The notes beneath the pieces were generated by a model, which was not told where the DNA came from, did no database searches, and saw only the letters and a program-made list of their open reading frames with translations. Shown here in pieces: positions 50,958-54,047 of a stretch of 54,047 bases of DNA. The position numbers and the translations under genes were made by a program. Origin of the DNA: JBBQWZ01 sp038210135. Lineage in GTDB: Bacteria; Acidobacteriota; Terriglobia; Bryobacterales; Bryobacteraceae. Positions within the stretch are counted from its first letter, which is position 1; each line of letters begins with the position of its first letter. Location of the stretch: assembly GCA_038210135.1 (NCBI GenBank), contig JBBQWZ010000047.1, positions 1-54,047 of the forward strand. Direction: 5' to 3'.

Positions 50958-53755
50958 CCCGCACCCGTTTTCACCTGCTAGCCCTGGCGCTGTATACCGC
51001 GATCTTCATCCTCTGGTTTTTGCCGGTCCTGCTCAGCGGAAAATATCTCGCGCCCGGCGATGGCCTGATCGAATACCTTCCGAACTACCTGTCCGCCCGC
51101 ACCCTTTGGGAGCCTGCACTCGGCACTGGCTATCCGGCAGCCGCGGATCCGCTGACTTTTACCTGGTATTTGCCGGCGATTTTGCTGTCCTGGATCCCAG
51201 GCTCTTACAACGCCTTCGCGATTTCCGGATACGTACTGGCAGCCTGGTTTACCTACCTGCTGACCTATACCTTGACGCAAAATCGCCTGGCCGCCTGGGT
51301 ATCCGGCATCCTCTACGGGTTCAGTGGCTTTCTCATGGGGCATCTGGGGCATCCCTCGATTGTTCATACCGCCGCGTGGATCCCGGCCGTGCTCCTCGGT
51401 CTCGAACGAATACGCAGCGCCCATGATTTCAAGTGGTTCGCCTTCGGCTGTTTCGCGACCGGTCAACTCATTCTCAGCGGTCATCCTCAAATCATCGTGT
51501 ACGGTCTGACCTTTGCCGCTGTCTATGCGGCGGTCCGTGGATTTTCAACCGGCGCGACCTGGGCTTACTATCGGCGCGCGGCTCTCATGGTCCTGTTCGG
51601 TTTCGGTCTCGGCGCTGTTCTCCTTTTGCCATTGATCGAGTTCACCCGATTGGGAGTCCGGCAGAATGTGACCTTCGAATTCTTCAATGTCGCCCGCTTC
51701 CCGCTGCGCCTACTGTCTTTGCTGTTGTTTCCATTCTTATATGGTGGAGAAGAAAACTCGCTGTACGAAGATCATTTCAACGTCGAGCTCACCGAGCAGG
51801 ATGAATTCCTCGGATTCCTTACTTTGGCGCTCCTCTCTTTTGCCTTCGTTCGTAAGAAGCACGCACTGGACGGCAAGCAAAACGCCCTAACCTATCTCCT
51901 GCTTGTCGCCGGGGTCGTATCTCTTCTGTGCTCCTTCGGCGGAGACACGATTGTCGGCCGGACGCTGTATCTCATTCCGCCCTTCAATCAGTTCCGTTGC
52001 CAGGGACGCTGGCTGGTCGTCTTCCAGCTCGCCACGGCATTGCTTGCCGGAATCGGAATCAAGCGCCTGCTGACGGAGCTGAGTCTGAAACGAGTCGCCT
52101 TGCAAACCGGCGCCCTGTTCTTGTTCGAAATCGGCCTTGCCGCGGCCATTTCAATCGGCCAAGGGGCGCAGCTACAAAGAATTGCCGCCTCGCGAGGCGT
52201 CCAGAACGTTTCTTTCGCGTTGACGCAGCCAATGTTTCTGCTGCCCCTGGTGACCGCCTTGCTCGCAGCGCTGGCCATCTTTTTTATGCACCGCCACCGC
52301 GGCGGCGCGATCTCTGTCTTTACACTCAGCCTGGTGGCACTGGCGGATATGGCCCAATTCGGCATGTATTCCAGTTGGCGCTATTACAGCCCCAGTCCGG
52401 CCGGCCTGGATGCCCCGCCCACCGCCGCTCTCGTCCGCAAATCCGGAGGACGTTCGGTCGCCGTCAGAGGTTTTCTCAGCAAGCCCTCCGAGCTCGGGCC
52501 CAATCGATCGAAGCTCTGGGGCGTCGCTTCGCTGAATAAGTACGGTTCCCTCGCCGTCGAACGTTACAACAACCTCCTCCAAATGGATCCCGGCGGAACC
52601 CTCTACGCGGAATGGTGGAAGAGCGAAAACCGCTCCCTCGATATCCTGGGCGCCCGCCACATCCTCTTACCCGACGCCGATATCGGCGAGTTGGACCGTT
52701 TCGAAGGAATCCCGGTGCCTGCCGAAGACATGGGTGAGGACCTGGGGCAAAGCGGATCTCGCCAACTCGGCAACGAGGTTCGCTTTGCCGTCGATCCGGT
52801 TAAGCGGTTTACCGCGCTCGCTGTGATCAGCTATCTGCGTGAATCCGCCCAGATCACCGGCGGAACAACCGTGGCCGAAATTCGTCTGCACGCCCCCGTC
52901 GAACCCGACGTGATCATTCCCGTCCTCGCCGGGCGGGATACCGCCGAGTTTGCCGCCGATTGCCCCGCCGTCCGCAAAACCATGTCGCATCCACCGGCCA
53001 CCATTTTTCGACAAGTCCCTCAGTATGGAGGACCGAGCTGCCTGGGAACCTTCTACTTCGCCAAATGGCCACTCGACAGCACCCGTCATTTCTCCAGCAT
53101 CGAATTCAAATGGCTGGCTCCTGCAGGGGGAATTCAGATTGCGAAGGCCATCCTCTGGAATCACCAAACGGGAGCCATCCAAGCCTTTACCCCGGCCGAC
53201 ATACAAGGAAGCCGTTTTCAGCTTCTCGCGCGAAGTCAATTCGCTCGGACCTATGAGAACTCCCGAGTTATGCCCCGCGCCTGGCTGGTCTCGGACGTGC
53301 GCAGGCTGAACCCTGAAGAGGTCAAGCGCACAATTCAAACCTCGATCCTTCCGGACGGATCTATCTTCGATCCAAGTCGCACCGCGTTAACAGAAGCCTC
53401 GACGCAGATTCGCTCCACGTCTTTAGATCCGGGAGCGGTCGTCACTTGGACGACCTCCGAAAATACCTCGGTGGAATTGCGGACTAGGAGCAAGGAGCCG
53501 GCGTTGCTCGTGCTTGCGGATCTGAACTATCCCGGTTGGACAGCCTCCGTCGATGGACAAGCGGCGAAAATAATCCCCACCAATTACGTGCAGCGCGGAG
53601 TCGAACTCGCCGCAGGTGACCACGTAGTGCGTTTCCGTTTCCGCCCCGGAAGTCTGTGGCTCGGCATCGGCATCGGAATCGCCAGCCTGCTGGCGCTCGC
53701 GGCATACATCTTGATCGGCCGGAGGCTCTCGCTCGCCGCTGCCTCCACCGGCTAG
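50954..53755 (+). CDS. YfhO-family integral membrane protein (GT-C-like)
   Basis: From ATG 50954 the product has 933 residues. The first half is a row of about a dozen membrane helices (HLLALALYTAIFILWFLPVLL; AILLSWIPGSYNAFAISGYVLAA). A loop after the first helix has GDGLIEYLPNYLSARTLWEP, the place where GT-C enzymes keep an acidic catalytic motif. The C-terminal 400 residues are outside, with a beta-domain (YPGWTASVDGQ), typical of YfhO. A last helix (LWLGIGIGIASLLALAAYILIG) closes the chain. YfhO in Firmicutes glycosylates teichoic acids at the outer face; a similar use of a polyprenyl-linked sugar is plausible here but not shown. Confidence 0.87.
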   Translation: MTRTRFHLLALALYTAIFILWFLPVLLSGKYLAPGDGLIEYLPNYLSARTLWEPALGTGYPAAADPLTFTWYLPAILLSWIPGSYNAFAISGYVLAAWFTYLLTYTLTQNRLAAWVSGILYGFSGFLMGHLGHPSIVHTAAWIPAVLLGLERIRSAHDFKWFAFGCFATGQLILSGHPQIIVYGLTFAAVYAAVRGFSTGATWAYYRRAALMVLFGFGLGAVLLLPLIEFTRLGVRQNVTFEFFNVARFPLRLLSLLLFPFLYGGEENSLYEDHFNVELTEQDEFLGFLTLALLSFAFVRKKHALDGKQNALTYLLLVAGVVSLLCSFGGDTIVGRTLYLIPPFNQFRCQGRWLVVFQLATALLAGIGIKRLLTELSLKRVALQTGALFLFEIGLAAAISIGQGAQLQRIAASRGVQNVSFALTQPMFLLPLVTALLAALAIFFMHRHRGGAISVFTLSLVALADMAQFGMYSSWRYYSPSPAGLDAPPTAALVRKSGGRSVAVRGFLSKPSELGPNRSKLWGVASLNKYGSLAVERYNNLLQMDPGGTLYAEWWKSENRSLDILGARHILLPDADIGELDRFEGIPVPAEDMGEDLGQSGSRQLGNEVRFAVDPVKRFTALAVISYLRESAQITGGTTVAEIRLHAPVEPDVIIPVLAGRDTAEFAADCPAVRKTMSHPPATIFRQVPQYGGPSCLGTFYFAKWPLDSTRHFSSIEFKWLAPAGGIQIAKAILWNHQTGAIQAFTPADIQGSRFQLLARSQFARTYENSRVMPRAWLVSDVRRLNPEEVKRTIQTSILPDGSIFDPSRTALTEASTQIRSTSLDPGAVVTWTTSENTSVELRTRSKEPALLVLADLNYPGWTASVDGQAAKIIPTNYVQRGVELAAGDHVVRFRFRPGSLWLGIGIGIASLLALAAYILIGRRLSLAAASTG

Positions 53756-54047
53756 CCGTTAATCAAACACGAGAAGTCTAATCGCGATTCCGTCGCAGCC
53801 TTCTTAGCGGACGCGCTTGTTACTGCCCGTCGGTCCGCGTCCAATTTTCACTCGGCCCCCTTTTCGTCCATCTGGCGGACGGCTGGGGTACAGTTTACCC
53901 CAGGTACAGCATTTTCTCATCGAAGGATGAGCCTGAAGCGGGGCGTTGAGGGTGGGTGAGGCTGGAGTCTTTCTTTTTTGTTTGAGGAAAGAAGCAATCG
54001 TAGGCGCTGTGGGAATGTGGGAAACGCGGGAGCGTTTTCCAAGGGCG
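53756..54047. other. Right-hand edge, no gene; tandem hairpins at 53885-53931
   Basis: Two small perfect hairpins follow the YfhO gene: GGGGTA-N5-TACCCC at 53885-53901 and CTCATC-GAAG-GATGAG at 53916-53931. There is no T-run directly after, so they are a weak candidate for an end-of-transcript structure. GGTACAG is also present as a short direct repeat around the first hairpin. The last 90 bases have a G-rich, low-complexity look that I associate with IS leader DNA, but I cannot name an element. Confidence 0.35.

Overview
The window looks like a chromosomal segment of an acidobacterium, most likely of the Bryobacter / Candidatus Solibacter kind. The signs are GC-rich DNA with many secreted NHL, SBBP, BACON and TIG proteins, a PEP-CTERM protein, NIPSNAP and DUF3373 proteins, and decaying IS fragments. 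This assignment rests on domain style, not on a marker gene.

Layout. 1-5.2 kb is a worn region: the N-terminus of an IS transposase, a broken TIG/YD secreted protein, a di-heme oxidoreductase, a 3-prime fragment of tRNA-Pro and a truncated rve transposase. 5.3-10.3 kb holds a NIPSNAP protein and a four-gene minus-strand operon for a molybdenum hydroxylase: a 2Fe-2S subunit, an isoquinoline-oxidoreductase-like large subunit, xdhC and a mocA-like cytidylyltransferase. 10.8-15.2 kb holds an SDR-DUF2867 protein, a small GIY-YIG protein with a clear promoter and repeated operator, a bacteriohemerythrin, a PEP-CTERM protein and a small conserved protein. 15.4-20.6 kb is a respiratory operon: DUF3373 porin, monoheme cytochrome c, Psr/Phs-type molybdopterin oxidoreductase, four-cluster ferredoxin, then only the first membrane segment of an NrfD-like anchor.

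21.6-32.1 kb and 40-51 kb hold large secreted proteins that share one C-terminal domain of about 140 residues, usually as a tandem pair. I count 13 copies in seven loci, two of them in lipoproteins that contain little else. One of the seven is a pseudogene of about 4.6 kb with several lesions.

Between these blocks, 32.2-42.9 kb is a glycan locus: FkbM and class I methyltransferases, a DegT/DnrJ aminotransferase with a NeuD/PglD-like acetyltransferase, and two tightly overlapping glycosyltransferase modules. Each module contains GT4 proteins and shortened paralogues that lack the nucleotide-sugar-binding domain but keep the last C-terminal helix. The shortened glycosyltransferases and the repeated surface domain are the two most interesting signals. 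The last repeat-domain lipoprotein overlaps a YfhO-type membrane protein by ATGA, which ties the domain family to envelope glycan or export work.
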